Positions 25,767-34,262 of a DNA stretch of 64,000 nucleotides are shown here, in pieces (the stretch's first letter is position 1; every line of letters starts with the position of its first letter). The notes under the pieces are model-generated. The model did not search any database and was not told the DNA's origin. It saw only the letters and a list, made by a program, of their open reading frames with translations. Source of the DNA: Streptomyces globisporus (GTDB lineage: Bacteria; Actinomycetota; Actinomycetes; Streptomycetales; Streptomycetaceae). The stretch lies in the NCBI GenBank assembly GCA_014649555.1, contig BMTG01000001.1, positions 806,001 to 870,000 on the forward strand. Reading direction: 5' to 3'. Made by a program: the position numbers and the translations under genes.

Positions 25767-26813
25767 TTACGGAGCGGTCTTGACGGTGATCTTGCCGTCG
25801 ATGATCTCCTGCTTGGCCTTGTCGACGGCCTCGATGACGTCCTTCATGTCGGCGAAGGCCGGGTTGGACATCGACAGGGCGACACCGTTCTTGTCCAGGC
25901 CGTAGCGGATCTCACCGGTCTCCGGCTTGCCGTCCTTGACCGACTTGATCAGGTTGAAGACCGCGTCCTCGATGTCCTTCGTGACCGAGGTCAGGATGGA
26001 CGCCTTGTAGGGCGCGAGACCCTTCTGCTGGTACTGGTCGGAGTCGACGCCGATGTTCCACTTGCCCGCCTTGGAGACGGCCTCGATGGCACCGGAGCCG
26101 GCCAGACCGGCGGCCGAGTAGATCACGTCGGCCTTCTTGTCGAGCTGGCCCTGGGCGGCGGCCTTGCCGAGGTCGGGCTTGGAGAAGCCACCGAAGTCCG
26201 GCGGCTGCGTCAGGTACTGCGGAAGCACGTTGACGGAGGCGTCGGTGTCCTTGACGCCCTGGATGAAGCCCGCCTCGAACTTCTTGATCAGCGGGGTCTC
26301 GACACCGCCGATGAAGCCGACCGTCTTCGACTTGCTGACCTTCGCGGCGGCGACGCCGGCGAGGTAGGAGCCCTGCTCCTCGTTGAAGACGATGTTGGCG
26401 ATGTTCTCGCCGGTCACCGAGGCGTCGTCGATGATGCCGAAGGTGGTCTTCGGGAACTTCGGCGCGACCTTCTTGATGGCGGGCGCGTAGGCGAAGCCGA
26501 CGCCGATCACCGGGTTGTTGCCGGAGCGGGCCAGCTCGGTGAGGCGCTGGACCTTGTCCGCGTCTCCCTCGCCGTCGGAGGGCTCGGCCTCGGAGCCCTG
26601 GATGTCGAGGTCCTTCTCGGCCTTGGCGAGTCCGGCGTAGGCGGCGTCGTTGAACGACTGGTCGCCGCGGCCGCCGATGTCGTACGCGATGGCGGCCTTG
26701 TCGCCGTCGGAGCCGGAACCGGCGTCCGACGAGTTTCCGCCACACGCGGTGACGCTGAGAGCGAGCGCCGCGGACGCGATGCCCACGGTGGTGATCCTGG
26801 TGATCCGGCGCAA
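25767..26813 (-). CDS. Bmp-family nucleoside-binding lipoprotein
   Basis: This is the substrate-binding component of the nucleoside importer, 348 residues from TTG at 26813 with AGGAG nine bases upstream. Lipobox SVTACGG (Cys about 24) ends the signal peptide, followed by a Ser/Gly/Asp linker. The Bmp/PnrA fold motifs follow: AIAYDIGGRGDQSFNDAAYAGL, NPVIGVGFAYAP, FNEEQGSYLAGVAAAK, VGFIGGVETPLI, and VIYSAAGLAGSGAIEA. The homologous TmpC/PnrA proteins bind purine nucleosides. It is the first gene of the transport cluster, with a palindrome 60-73 bp upstream. Confidence 0.93.
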   Translation of the reverse strand: MRRITRITTVGIASAALALSVTACGGNSSDAGSGSDGDKAAIAYDIGGRGDQSFNDAAYAGLAKAEKDLDIQGSEAEPSDGEGDADKVQRLTELARSGNNPVIGVGFAYAPAIKKVAPKFPKTTFGIIDDASVTGENIANIVFNEEQGSYLAGVAAAKVSKSKTVGFIGGVETPLIKKFEAGFIQGVKDTDASVNVLPQYLTQPPDFGGFSKPDLGKAAAQGQLDKKADVIYSAAGLAGSGAIEAVSKAGKWNIGVDSDQYQQKGLAPYKASILTSVTKDIEDAVFNLIKSVKDGKPETGEIRYGLDKNGVALSMSNPAFADMKDVIEAVDKAKQEIIDGKITVKTAP

Positions 26814-26872
26814 GGGGAGGCTCCTTCAAACCTGACCGAAGCGCCTCTTCCGGCGCTGGTTTCGCCGCGATC

Positions 26873-26886
26873 GTAACGCGCGTAGA
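26873..26886. promoter_or_regulatory. Nucleoside-regulon site before bmp
   Basis: GTAACGCGCGTAGA keeps the right half and core of the add palindrome, but the outer left half is degenerate. It lies 60-73 bp before the bmp start. Confidence 0.5.
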
Positions 26887-26995
26887 TGTCAGATAAGAGC
26901 ACGTACGGAAGCCGTTATCGGATCGTCGCGAACAGAAGCCACCCACAAGGCGGGACAGGAGTCCACGAACGGCCTACGAAGACTGTGTCAACGCT

Positions 26996-28243
26996 TCACG
27001 AACGGCCGCCGTCGAGCAGGGCCGCTGCCGTGAACAGCTCGACCCCCACGGTGATGGCCTCTTCGTCCACGTCGAAGTTGCCGCGGTGCAGGTCGAGGCC
27101 GCGCGTGTCGCCCGGGGTCCGGACGCCGAGGCGGGCCATCGCGCCGGGCACCTGCTCCAGATACCAGGAGAAGTCCTCGCCGCCGAGGCTCTGCTCGGTG
27201 TCCTCGATCGCATACGATCCGCGGCGCTCGGTCATCGCGGCGTCCAGCAGGCCGATCGATTCGGCGTCGTTCACGACGGGCGGCACGCCGCGCACGTAGT
27301 TAATGACGGTCTTGGCCCGATGCATTCCGGCCACCTCGTCGACGGCTGCGTGCACCAGGTCGGGGGCGTCGCGCCAGGCATCCAGATTCAGGCAGCGGAC
27401 GGTGCCGGACAGCTCGGCGTGCTGCGGGATGACGTTGGGGGCGTGCCCGGTCTCCAGGCGGCCCCAGGTCAGCGCGAGCCCGGCGCGGGCGTCGACGCGG
27501 CGGGCGAGCAGCGCGGGCACGTCGACGGCGATCCGGGCGGCGGCGGTGACCAGGTCGGTGGTCAGGTGGGGGCGGGCGGTGTGGCCGCCGGGCCCGTCGA
27601 GCGTGATCTCCAGCCGGTCGCAGGCCGAGGTGATGGCCCCGATCCGCAGCCCGATCCGCCCGACGTCCACCTTCGGGTCGCAGTGGACGCCGATGATCCG
27701 GCCGACGCCCTCCAGCACCCCGGACTCGATCGCGTCGAGCGCGCCGCCGGGCAGGACCTCCTCGGCGGGCTGGAAGATCAGCCGCACGGCGTTGGGCAGC
27801 AGCCCCTGCCGGTCGAGATCGGCGAGGACGAGGCCCGCGCCGAGGACAGTGGTGGTGTGGACGTCGTGCCCGCAGGCGTGCGCCCGGTCGGGCACGGTGG
27901 ACCGGTAGGGCACGTCGGCCTTGGTGTCCGGGATCGGCAGCGCGTCGATGTCCGCCCGCAACGCCAGCATGGGCGTGACCCCGTCCCACTCCCCCACGTC
28001 GCACATGAGCCCGGTCCCGACGGCCAGGACCTGCGGCTTCAGCCCGGCCTTCTCCAGCCGGTCCTTGATGGCGGCCGTGGTCCGGAACTCCTGGTTGCCG
28101 AGCTCGGGGTGCATGTGCAGATCCCGGCGGAAGGCGATCAGCTCGGCACGGAGTTCGTCACCGAGCCGTCCGGGCAGCGCACCTCCCCCGGGCTGGTCGG
28201 CCAGGCTGTCGGGGCGGGAGGCGCGGGACTTCAACTGGTTCAC
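26996..28243 (-). CDS. M20-family amidohydrolase (aminoacylase/carboxypeptidase-like)
   Basis: This is a 415-residue metal-dependent amidohydrolase of the M20D group. Metal ligands are visible in RRDLHMHPELGNQE, RAHACGHDVHTTTVLGA, FQPAEEVLPGGA and GGEDFSWYLEQVPG; the dimer domain has GPGGHTARPH. Members hydrolyse N-acyl or amide bonds of amino acids or dipeptides; the substrate cannot be told from sequence. GTG at 28243 (weak ribosome site) is the only suitable start near the family N-terminus. It lies upstream of bmp on the same strand but 182 bp away, so co-transcription is uncertain. Confidence 0.9.
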   Translation of the reverse strand: MNQLKSRASRPDSLADQPGGGALPGRLGDELRAELIAFRRDLHMHPELGNQEFRTTAAIKDRLEKAGLKPQVLAVGTGLMCDVGEWDGVTPMLALRADIDALPIPDTKADVPYRSTVPDRAHACGHDVHTTTVLGAGLVLADLDRQGLLPNAVRLIFQPAEEVLPGGALDAIESGVLEGVGRIIGVHCDPKVDVGRIGLRIGAITSACDRLEITLDGPGGHTARPHLTTDLVTAAARIAVDVPALLARRVDARAGLALTWGRLETGHAPNVIPQHAELSGTVRCLNLDAWRDAPDLVHAAVDEVAGMHRAKTVINYVRGVPPVVNDAESIGLLDAAMTERRGSYAIEDTEQSLGGEDFSWYLEQVPGAMARLGVRTPGDTRGLDLHRGNFDVDEEAITVGVELFTAAALLDGGRS

Positions 28244-28390
28244 CTTATGAAGCGTAGGCCCCTTGACCCCTCAACTGGCCATGGATCTAGGAAATTTCAG
28301 CCGTGCAGGCGAACAAAGTTCGGGTGAGGACGTGTGACTGAGGGTGGTTGCGGGTATACCGGATGCCCTTCTCGGGGCGGGGCCGCACCC

Positions 28391-29425
28391 CTACGCGTGA
28401 GCCGTCGAGGTCAGCCGCTGCACCCCCCGCGCCGTCTCCGTGACCCCGCTCAGGAAGCCCTGCGCGCGCGGGGAGGCCGTGGCGCGGAGCCATTCCGGGG
28501 CGATGTCGCAGACCGCGACGTTCACGCCCGTGCCGGCCAGGGCCAGCGGGAGGGTGTGGACGACCGTGGAGGGGAAGCTGACGATCGTGCGGCCGATGGG
28601 GCCGCGGCGGGCGATCAGTTCCAGGGGGAGGTCCGGGCGGACGATCTCCAGGCCGGTGGCGGCTTCCAGGGCGTGGAGTTTCTCGGCGGACTCGCGGCGA
28701 TGGGCGAAGTAACGCGTGGCGCCGTGGGTGCGGGCCAGGGAGGCCACCGCCTCCTGGTACGGGACGGGGTCGACGACGCCCGTCTCGACCAGGGAGGTGC
28801 CGACGAGGTCGGCGCCCTTGCCGATGCTGGGCGGGCCGAAGCGGGCCCGGGTCCAGGCGAAGGTGTTCCGGGTGACCGCGACGCCGGGCGGAGCCTCGAC
28901 CGGCATCGCGGTGAACACCTCGACCGTGTGGCGGGCCGTCGGGGTGAAGCGGCGGCGGGCGGTGGCGGTGACCGGGGCCAGGACCAGTTCGCGCGGTCCG
29001 GTACGGCCCCGGCGGTGCCAGCGGGTCAGCCGTTCGCCCCGGGCCAGCTGGGCCACGAACTCCATGGTGGCCGTGCCGTCGTCGACCACCGTGAGGCGGT
29101 CGGCGCGGACCAGGGTCAGCAGGAGCTGGACGTAACGCGAGAACGGATCGCCGATCACGATGTGGTCCGCGCGCCGGACCAGGCCGGCCAGGGCGCGCAG
29201 GGCCTTCAGGGGGGCGCCGGACTCGCCGCGCGCCTCCTGCCAGCGGACCGCGATGCCCTCGTCGCGGGCCAGCTCCGCCATCCGGCGCAGCTGACCGCGC
29301 GACATCGGGTCGACCGGGGGGAGGACGACGACCGTGGTGGCGGCCGGATCGTCTCCCCCCTGGGTGTGAACCCACTCCAGGACGTTCAGGAGCTGGACCG
29401 GGCTCTCGACGAAGGCGAGGTTCAC
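28391..29425 (-). CDS. Polysialyltransferase-like glycosyltransferase of the nonulosonate cluster
   Basis: This 344-residue soluble protein begins NLAFVESPVQLLNVLEW, a start typical of bacterial alpha-2,8-polysialyltransferase (PF07388-type) and lipooligosaccharide sialyltransferases (S-P-x-Q-L-L-N). Other family-like patches are VVDDGTATMEF and IVSFPSTVVHTLPLAL near the C-terminus, where a Ser/Thr-rich sugar-nucleotide site is expected. It is the last gene of the operon with neuB- and neuA-like genes (11-bp gap after NeuB), so it probably uses the CMP-nonulosonate they make. GTG start without a clear ribosome site. Confidence 0.75.
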   Translation of the reverse strand: MNLAFVESPVQLLNVLEWVHTQGGDDPAATTVVVLPPVDPMSRGQLRRMAELARDEGIAVRWQEARGESGAPLKALRALAGLVRRADHIVIGDPFSRYVQLLLTLVRADRLTVVDDGTATMEFVAQLARGERLTRWHRRGRTGPRELVLAPVTATARRRFTPTARHTVEVFTAMPVEAPPGVAVTRNTFAWTRARFGPPSIGKGADLVGTSLVETGVVDPVPYQEAVASLARTHGATRYFAHRRESAEKLHALEAATGLEIVRPDLPLELIARRGPIGRTIVSFPSTVVHTLPLALAGTGVNVAVCDIAPEWLRATASPRAQGFLSGVTETARGVQRLTSTAHA

Positions 29426-29435
29426 CGGTCGGCGC

Positions 29436-30368
29436 TCAGACCGCGACCGGCTCGGGGGCCGGCGCGTTCTCGGTCTCGGCGACGACGCCCGCGACGCGGC
29501 GGAGCTTCTTCATCGGGCCGAGCTCGGACTCGTACACCTTCTTGACGCCGTCGCCGAGCGACTGCTCGATGGTGCGGATGTCGCGGACCAGGCGGGTCAG
29601 GCCCTGCGGCTCGACGGAGGCGGCCTGGTCGGATCCCCACATGGCGCGGTCCAGGGTGATGTGGCGCTCGACGAACGTGGCGCCGAGCGCGACGGCGGCC
29701 AGCGTGGTCTGCAGGCCCGTCTCGTGGCCGGAGTAGCCGATCGGGACGTTCGGGTACTCCTGCTGGAGGGTGTTGATGACCCGGAGGTTCAGCTCCTCGG
29801 CCTTCGCCGGGTACGTCGACGTGGCGTGGCAGAGCAGGATGTTGTCCGAGCCGAGGACCTCGACCGCGTGGCGGATCTGCTTCGGGGTGGACATGCCGGT
29901 GGAGAGGATGACCGTGCGGCCGGTGGCGCGCAGGGCGCGCAGCAGCTCGTCGTCGGTGAGCGAGGCGGAGGCCACCTTGTGGGCGGGGACGTCGAACTTC
30001 TCCAGGAAGGCGACGGCCTCGGTGTCCCACGGGGAGGCGAACCAGTCGATGCCGCGCTTGGCGCAGTGCTCGGCGATGGCGGTGTACTCGTCCTCGCCGA
30101 ACTCGACGCGGTGGCGGTAGTCGATGTACGTCATCCGGCCCCACGGGGTGTCGCGCTCGATGTCCCACTGGTCGCGCGGGGTGCAGATCTCCGGGGTGCG
30201 CTTCTGGAACTTGACGGCGTCGCAGCCGGCTTCGGCGGCCGCGTCGATCAGCGCGATGGCGTTGTCGAGGTCGCCGTTGTGGTTGATGCCGATCTCACCC
30301 GTGATGTAGACGGGGTTGCCGGGGCCGGCGGTGCGGGTGCCGAAGGTGCGCAGGCGGGAGGTGCTCAT
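29436..30368 (-). CDS. NeuB-type nonulosonate (probably Kdn-9-phosphate) synthase, no SAF domain
   Basis: This enzyme condenses phosphoenolpyruvate with a hexose (mannose-6-phosphate for Kdn, or ManNAc for sialic acid). It has 310 residues from an ATG behind AAGGAAG. The TIM-barrel NeuB motifs are clear: ITGEIGINHNGDLDNAIALIDAA, AVKFQKRTPE, DWFASPWDTEAV, KVASASLTDDELL, ILSTGMST, CHATSTYPA, GYSGHETG, and FVERHITLDRAMWGSDQAAS. It ends about 35 residues after the barrel, without the C-terminal antifreeze-like SAF domain of classical NeuB (usually about 345 residues). It is 12 bp downstream of the neuA-like gene. The Kdn assignment rests on context. Confidence 0.9.
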   Translation of the reverse strand: MSTSRLRTFGTRTAGPGNPVYITGEIGINHNGDLDNAIALIDAAAEAGCDAVKFQKRTPEICTPRDQWDIERDTPWGRMTYIDYRHRVEFGEDEYTAIAEHCAKRGIDWFASPWDTEAVAFLEKFDVPAHKVASASLTDDELLRALRATGRTVILSTGMSTPKQIRHAVEVLGSDNILLCHATSTYPAKAEELNLRVINTLQQEYPNVPIGYSGHETGLQTTLAAVALGATFVERHITLDRAMWGSDQAASVEPQGLTRLVRDIRTIEQSLGDGVKKVYESELGPMKKLRRVAGVVAETENAPAPEPVAV

Positions 30369-30380
30369 GGTGGTGCTTCC

Positions 30381-31631
30381 TTACGTGGTGGGGACTGTGG
30401 GGTCAGGGGTGTTGGTGGTGGTGAGGGTGGGGCCCAGCAGCCAGGCCGCGATCTCGCGGATGGCGCCGTAGCCCCCGGGGGTGGTCGTGACGGCGCGCGC
30501 GGCGGCGCGTACCGAGTCGTGGGCGCTGGCGACCGCGACGGGCCAGCCGGCGAGGGAGAAGCAGGGGAGGTCGTTGACGTCGTTGCCGACGTAGAGGACC
30601 CGGTCGGGTGCGATGGAGTGCTCGTCGCACCAGCGCTTCAGCGCCTCGTCCTTGCGGTCGATGCCGTGCAGGACGGGGATCCGGAGCTTTCGGGCCCGGG
30701 CGGCGACGACCGGGTTCTGCTCGGTGGAGAGGATCAGGAGGGGCACGCCCGCCTTGCGCAGCGCGGCGATCCCGAGTCCGTCGCCCCGGTGGACGGCGAC
30801 GGTCTCGCGGCCCTCGGAGTCGACCATCACCCGGTCGTCGGTCTGGGTGCCGTCGAAGTCCAGGACGACCGCGTCCACGTCCGCGAGGGAGGGCAGCGGG
30901 GAGGGGTCCAGGAGCGGGGCGAGCGCCCGGGCGCGGGCCAGGTCGTGCGGGTCGTCGATCTCCAGCACCCGCGCCGGGTCGGTGGGGACCAGGGCGGTGT
31001 GGCCGAAGAAGCGGTGGCGGTGGGTGCGGAAGCCCGCCGCGTCCATGGCGTAGGCGGCGCCGGTCTCCAGGTGGTCCTGGGGGCGGTCCTGGCGCCGGGG
31101 GCGTACGGACTTGTCGTGGTTGACGCCGTACGTGCTCTCCTCGACCGCGTGCCCGTCGCGCCAGACGAAGCCGTGGAACGGGGCGACCGTGACGGCCGTG
31201 TCCGCGCCCTCGTGGGCGACCGCACGCGCCACCCCGTCGATGTCCTCGCGGGAGACGAACGGGCTGGTGCACTGGACGAGGAGGACCACGTCGACGGTGC
31301 GGGCCCGCTCGGCCTCGTAAACGTCCAGGGCGTGCAGCACGGCCGCTTCGCTGGTCGCGGTGTCCCCCGCGATGGCGGCGGGGCGCTCGACGCAGTGCAG
31401 CCGGTGGGCGGCGCGCAGGTCGGCGGCGGCGGTGCGGGCGGCCTCGGCGATCGCCCCGTCGTCGGTGGTGACGACGACGTCGGTGACCTCGGGGGCGCCG
31501 AGCGCGGCGCGGACGGCGCGGGCGACCAGCGGGATGCCGCCGACCTCGGCGAGGTTCTTCGCGGGGACGCCCTTGGATCCGCCGCGGGCGGGGATCACGG
31601 CGAGGACGGTCGGGGGCGGGGGCGGCTGCAT
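30381..31631 (-). CDS. CMP-nonulosonate synthetase fused to KdsC-type HAD phosphatase
   Basis: This is a two-domain protein of 416 residues. Residues 1-235 are a CMP-acylneuraminate cytidylyltransferase (VLAVIPARGGSKGVPAKNL, LLVQCTSPFVSREDID). Residues 245-400 are a KdsC-like HAD phosphatase (VVLDFDGTQTDD, LILSTEQN, LYVGNDVNDLPC). Together they could remove the 9-phosphate made by a Kdn-9-P synthase and activate the sugar with CTP. The ATG at 31631 has CAGGAG seven bases upstream; a GTG at 31688, overlapping the previous stop, would add 19 low-complexity residues. The order NeuA-NeuB-transferase is one operon. Confidence 0.9.
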   Translation of the reverse strand: MQPPPPPTVLAVIPARGGSKGVPAKNLAEVGGIPLVARAVRAALGAPEVTDVVVTTDDGAIAEAARTAAADLRAAHRLHCVERPAAIAGDTATSEAAVLHALDVYEAERARTVDVVLLVQCTSPFVSREDIDGVARAVAHEGADTAVTVAPFHGFVWRDGHAVEESTYGVNHDKSVRPRRQDRPQDHLETGAAYAMDAAGFRTHRHRFFGHTALVPTDPARVLEIDDPHDLARARALAPLLDPSPLPSLADVDAVVLDFDGTQTDDRVMVDSEGRETVAVHRGDGLGIAALRKAGVPLLILSTEQNPVVAARARKLRIPVLHGIDRKDEALKRWCDEHSIAPDRVLYVGNDVNDLPCFSLAGWPVAVASAHDSVRAAARAVTTTPGGYGAIREIAAWLLGPTLTTTNTPDPTVPTT

Positions 31632-31684
31632 CGCTGCTCCTGGTGTGATGGCGGTTCCTGAAGTGGTCGAGGCCGCTGGAGTGG

Positions 31685-33070
31685 TCACAGCTCCCCCATC
31701 CGGCGGATCACCGGCGCGACGCGCTGGACGCCGTGGCGGTAGGCGCCGCGGGCCGCGTTGCGGACGGTCTCGCGGACCGCGCCCCGGACCCGGCCGGGCT
31801 CCTGCGGCGCGGCCGCGCCGGGCAGGGGCGTGCCGTCGGGGGCCAGGTGGTGGCGGCCGAGGATGCCCGGGAGGTAGCCGGGGGCGCTGGCGGGCGTGTA
31901 GTAGGGGGCGAGCGGCGGGAGTTGGCCGGCTTCGAGGAGGGCGGTGACCTTGGCGCGGGCGGTGTCGTAGGCGGTGCCGTACGAGCCGTCGGCGGCGACG
32001 CCCTGCCCTGCCACCCACTCCGCGTCCGGCCGGGGCCGGGTCCCGCCGTCGAGCCGGTCCCAGGAGGTGAGGAGCCCCGAGCCGACGAAGTGGTGGTTGC
32101 CGAGCATCTCGCGGACGCCGAGGTCGGTGAGGATCGCGGTCGGGATGCGGCGGTGCAGGGACTCCAGCGCGGCGGTCGAGGAGACGGTGACCAGGAGGTC
32201 GGTGCGGTCCAGGACCTCGCCCATGTGCCCGTACACCAGGCGGAAGTTGGGCGGAAGACCGCCGGGCAGCCGCTGCGCGAGCTTCTGGTAGGGCAGTTCC
32301 TCGATGTGGGTGGTGTGCTCGCCGGGCTTGGAGCGCAGCTTCAGCAGGACCTCGCGGCGCGGATGCAGCCGGGCGTGCTCGACGAGCCGGCGGAGGAGGT
32401 AGGCGCGGTCGGCGCGGGAGGCCGGTACGGAGGGCTGGGCGGCGAACACCACGGTGTCGCGGCCCTCTTCGGGCCGGTACGGGGCTCCGCCCAGGAAGGG
32501 CAGGGCGGCCTCGGTGACGGCCGACGGGTCGGCGCCGACCCCCTCGTACACCGCGCGGAAGCGTTCCGCGTCGTGGGCCGAGTTGGCGAGGACGACGTCC
32601 GCCCCGTGGCGCAGCAGGAGGCCGTCGGCGAGCTTCTCGTAGACGACGCCGACGTATCCGGTGACGACGACGGGCCGGCGCGGGAGGTTCAGCGCGGCGA
32701 TGCCGTGCAGCATGGCCTGGACGCCGCCGCCGACGAGGGCGAGGACGACGAGGTCGAAGCCCTCGTCGCGCACGGTGTGCAGGAACTCGACGGCGGTGAC
32801 CTCGCGGACCCGCTCGGCGTCGATGCCGACCTCGCCGACCTCCGCGAGCTGGCGGGGCGTCGGGGTGGCCCGGCCGCGCAGCAGCAGCCCGCTGACCTCG
32901 ACGGGGCGCGCGTCCTGTCCGTCCCCGGCGGTCTCGGCGGTCAGGCGGCGCGCGGTGAGCGCGCCCCATTTCCACCGGGTGTCGGAGTCGGCGAGGACGG
33001 CGACCCGGAGCGCCGGTCGGGCGGCGGGGGTCTCGGCCGGTTCGGCCTCATGGCTGGTACGTGGGGGCAC
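31685..33070 (-). CDS. Glycosyltransferase-like protein (DUF6716 type), first gene of the neu operon
   Basis: This encodes about 461 residues. Rossmann-like patches suggest a GT-B transferase: LRVAVLADSDTRWKWGALTA at the start, FDLVVLALVGGGVQAML, RPVVVTGYVGVVYEKLADGL, VVFAAQPSVPASR, LLKLRSKPGEHT, and DLLVTVSSTAALESLHRRIPTAIL near the donor site. In Streptomyces this family is regularly found next to NeuA/NeuB-like genes. The start is uncertain: GTG at 33070 matches where similarity begins; TTG at 33109 is possible; neither has a ribosome site. Its stop overlaps the GTG alternative of the next gene. Confidence 0.75.
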   Translation of the reverse strand: MPPRTSHEAEPAETPAARPALRVAVLADSDTRWKWGALTARRLTAETAGDGQDARPVEVSGLLLRGRATPTPRQLAEVGEVGIDAERVREVTAVEFLHTVRDEGFDLVVLALVGGGVQAMLHGIAALNLPRRPVVVTGYVGVVYEKLADGLLLRHGADVVLANSAHDAERFRAVYEGVGADPSAVTEAALPFLGGAPYRPEEGRDTVVFAAQPSVPASRADRAYLLRRLVEHARLHPRREVLLKLRSKPGEHTTHIEELPYQKLAQRLPGGLPPNFRLVYGHMGEVLDRTDLLVTVSSTAALESLHRRIPTAILTDLGVREMLGNHHFVGSGLLTSWDRLDGGTRPRPDAEWVAGQGVAADGSYGTAYDTARAKVTALLEAGQLPPLAPYYTPASAPGYLPGILGRHHLAPDGTPLPGAAAPQEPGRVRGAVRETVRNAARGAYRHGVQRVAPVIRRMGEL

Positions 33071-33272
33071 GTCGAAGAAGTTAGGAAGGCATTTCGATGA
33101 GCGGCCCAACGCGATGGCAACAGATGGTTAACAGCGAGCCGACGATTGGGGGACCGCCCCGAATGGGCCGCCAATTACCCTTCCGGAAAAGGCGATTCAC
33201 CTGAGCGTCGGCCGTTGTTCACCTGCTGGGCGCATGACGGAAAAGGAAAGGGCCAGGGCCGCACCTAACGTG

Positions 33273-34262
33273 ATGCGCGTGGTTAAGCTCTCCGTCATCG
33301 TGCCGTTCTTCAACGTGCAGACCTACGCGCCCGACACCCTGAGAAGTCTGCGGGCCAACGCCCGCGAGGACTTCGAGTTCCTTCTCGTCGACGACTGTTC
33401 GACCGACGGGACGCTCCCGCTGCTGCGCCGGGCCGTGGACGAGATCCCCGGGGCCGTCCTGCTGCGGCACGAGGTGAACGGCGGTCTGGCGACCGCGCGC
33501 AACACCGGCCTGGACGCGGCCCGCGGCGAGTACATCGCCTTCCTGGACGGCGACGACTGGCTGGCCCCCGGCCACTACGAGCGGCTGGTGGCGAGGACCG
33601 AGGCGCTGGGCTGCGACTTCGTGCGCACGGACCACGTCCAGGCGAACGGGAAGACCCGCACCGTACGCCGGGTTCCGCACGGGCCGCACGGTGTGGTGAG
33701 CGACCCCCGGGCCGCGATCCTGCCCGCCCACCGCACCACGTCGGTGGACTACGCGTTCGCCTGGGCGGGCCTCTACCACCGGCGGCTGCTGGACCGGGGG
33801 CTGCTGCACTTCACCGACGGGTTCCGCACGGCGGAGGACCGGCCGTGGATCTGGCGACTGCACCGGGAGGCGGAATCCTTCGCCGCCCTGGGCCTGCTCA
33901 GCCATTTCTACCGGCGCGGGGTGGCGACTTCCCTCACCCGGATCGGCGATGTGCGCCAGCTCGATTTCCTGCGCGCTTTCGACCAGGTGATCGCGGAGAC
34001 CGCCGCCGACCGCGAGGCGGAGGTGTTTCTGCCGAAGGCCGTACGCACGTACTGCGCGATCATCGCCCACCATCTGGGCGACCTGGACAAATTCGAACCG
34101 GCCGCGGCCCGTGAGCTGAAGTCGCGCGGCGCCGCGGCCCTGGGACGCCTGCCGCAGCGGCTGCTGGACGAGGCGCTCGACGCCATGGACGTGAAGCGGG
34201 CGACCCGGGTGCGCAGGCTGCGCCGCCGTCCGACCGCCACGAAGGGGGCCTCCGCCGCATGA
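33273..34262 (+). CDS. GT2 glycosyltransferase A
   Basis: This is a family 2 transferase of about 329 residues. The GT-A nucleotide-sugar domain shows KLSVIVPFFNVQTYAPDTL, FLLVDDCSTDGT, NGGLATARNTGLDAARGEY and the metal-binding IAFLDGDDWLAPGHY. A helical C-terminal third follows (KAVRTYCAIIAHHL). It resembles TagF/polymer-type GT2 enzymes. ATG at 33273 is chosen for the conserved start; ATG at 33234 or GTG at 33279 are possible. It overlaps the next gene by 4 bp. A paralogue lies at 41970-42935. Confidence 0.88.
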   Translation: MRVVKLSVIVPFFNVQTYAPDTLRSLRANAREDFEFLLVDDCSTDGTLPLLRRAVDEIPGAVLLRHEVNGGLATARNTGLDAARGEYIAFLDGDDWLAPGHYERLVARTEALGCDFVRTDHVQANGKTRTVRRVPHGPHGVVSDPRAAILPAHRTTSVDYAFAWAGLYHRRLLDRGLLHFTDGFRTAEDRPWIWRLHREAESFAALGLLSHFYRRGVATSLTRIGDVRQLDFLRAFDQVIAETAADREAEVFLPKAVRTYCAIIAHHLGDLDKFEPAAARELKSRGAAALGRLPQRLLDEALDAMDVKRATRVRRLRRRPTATKGASAA

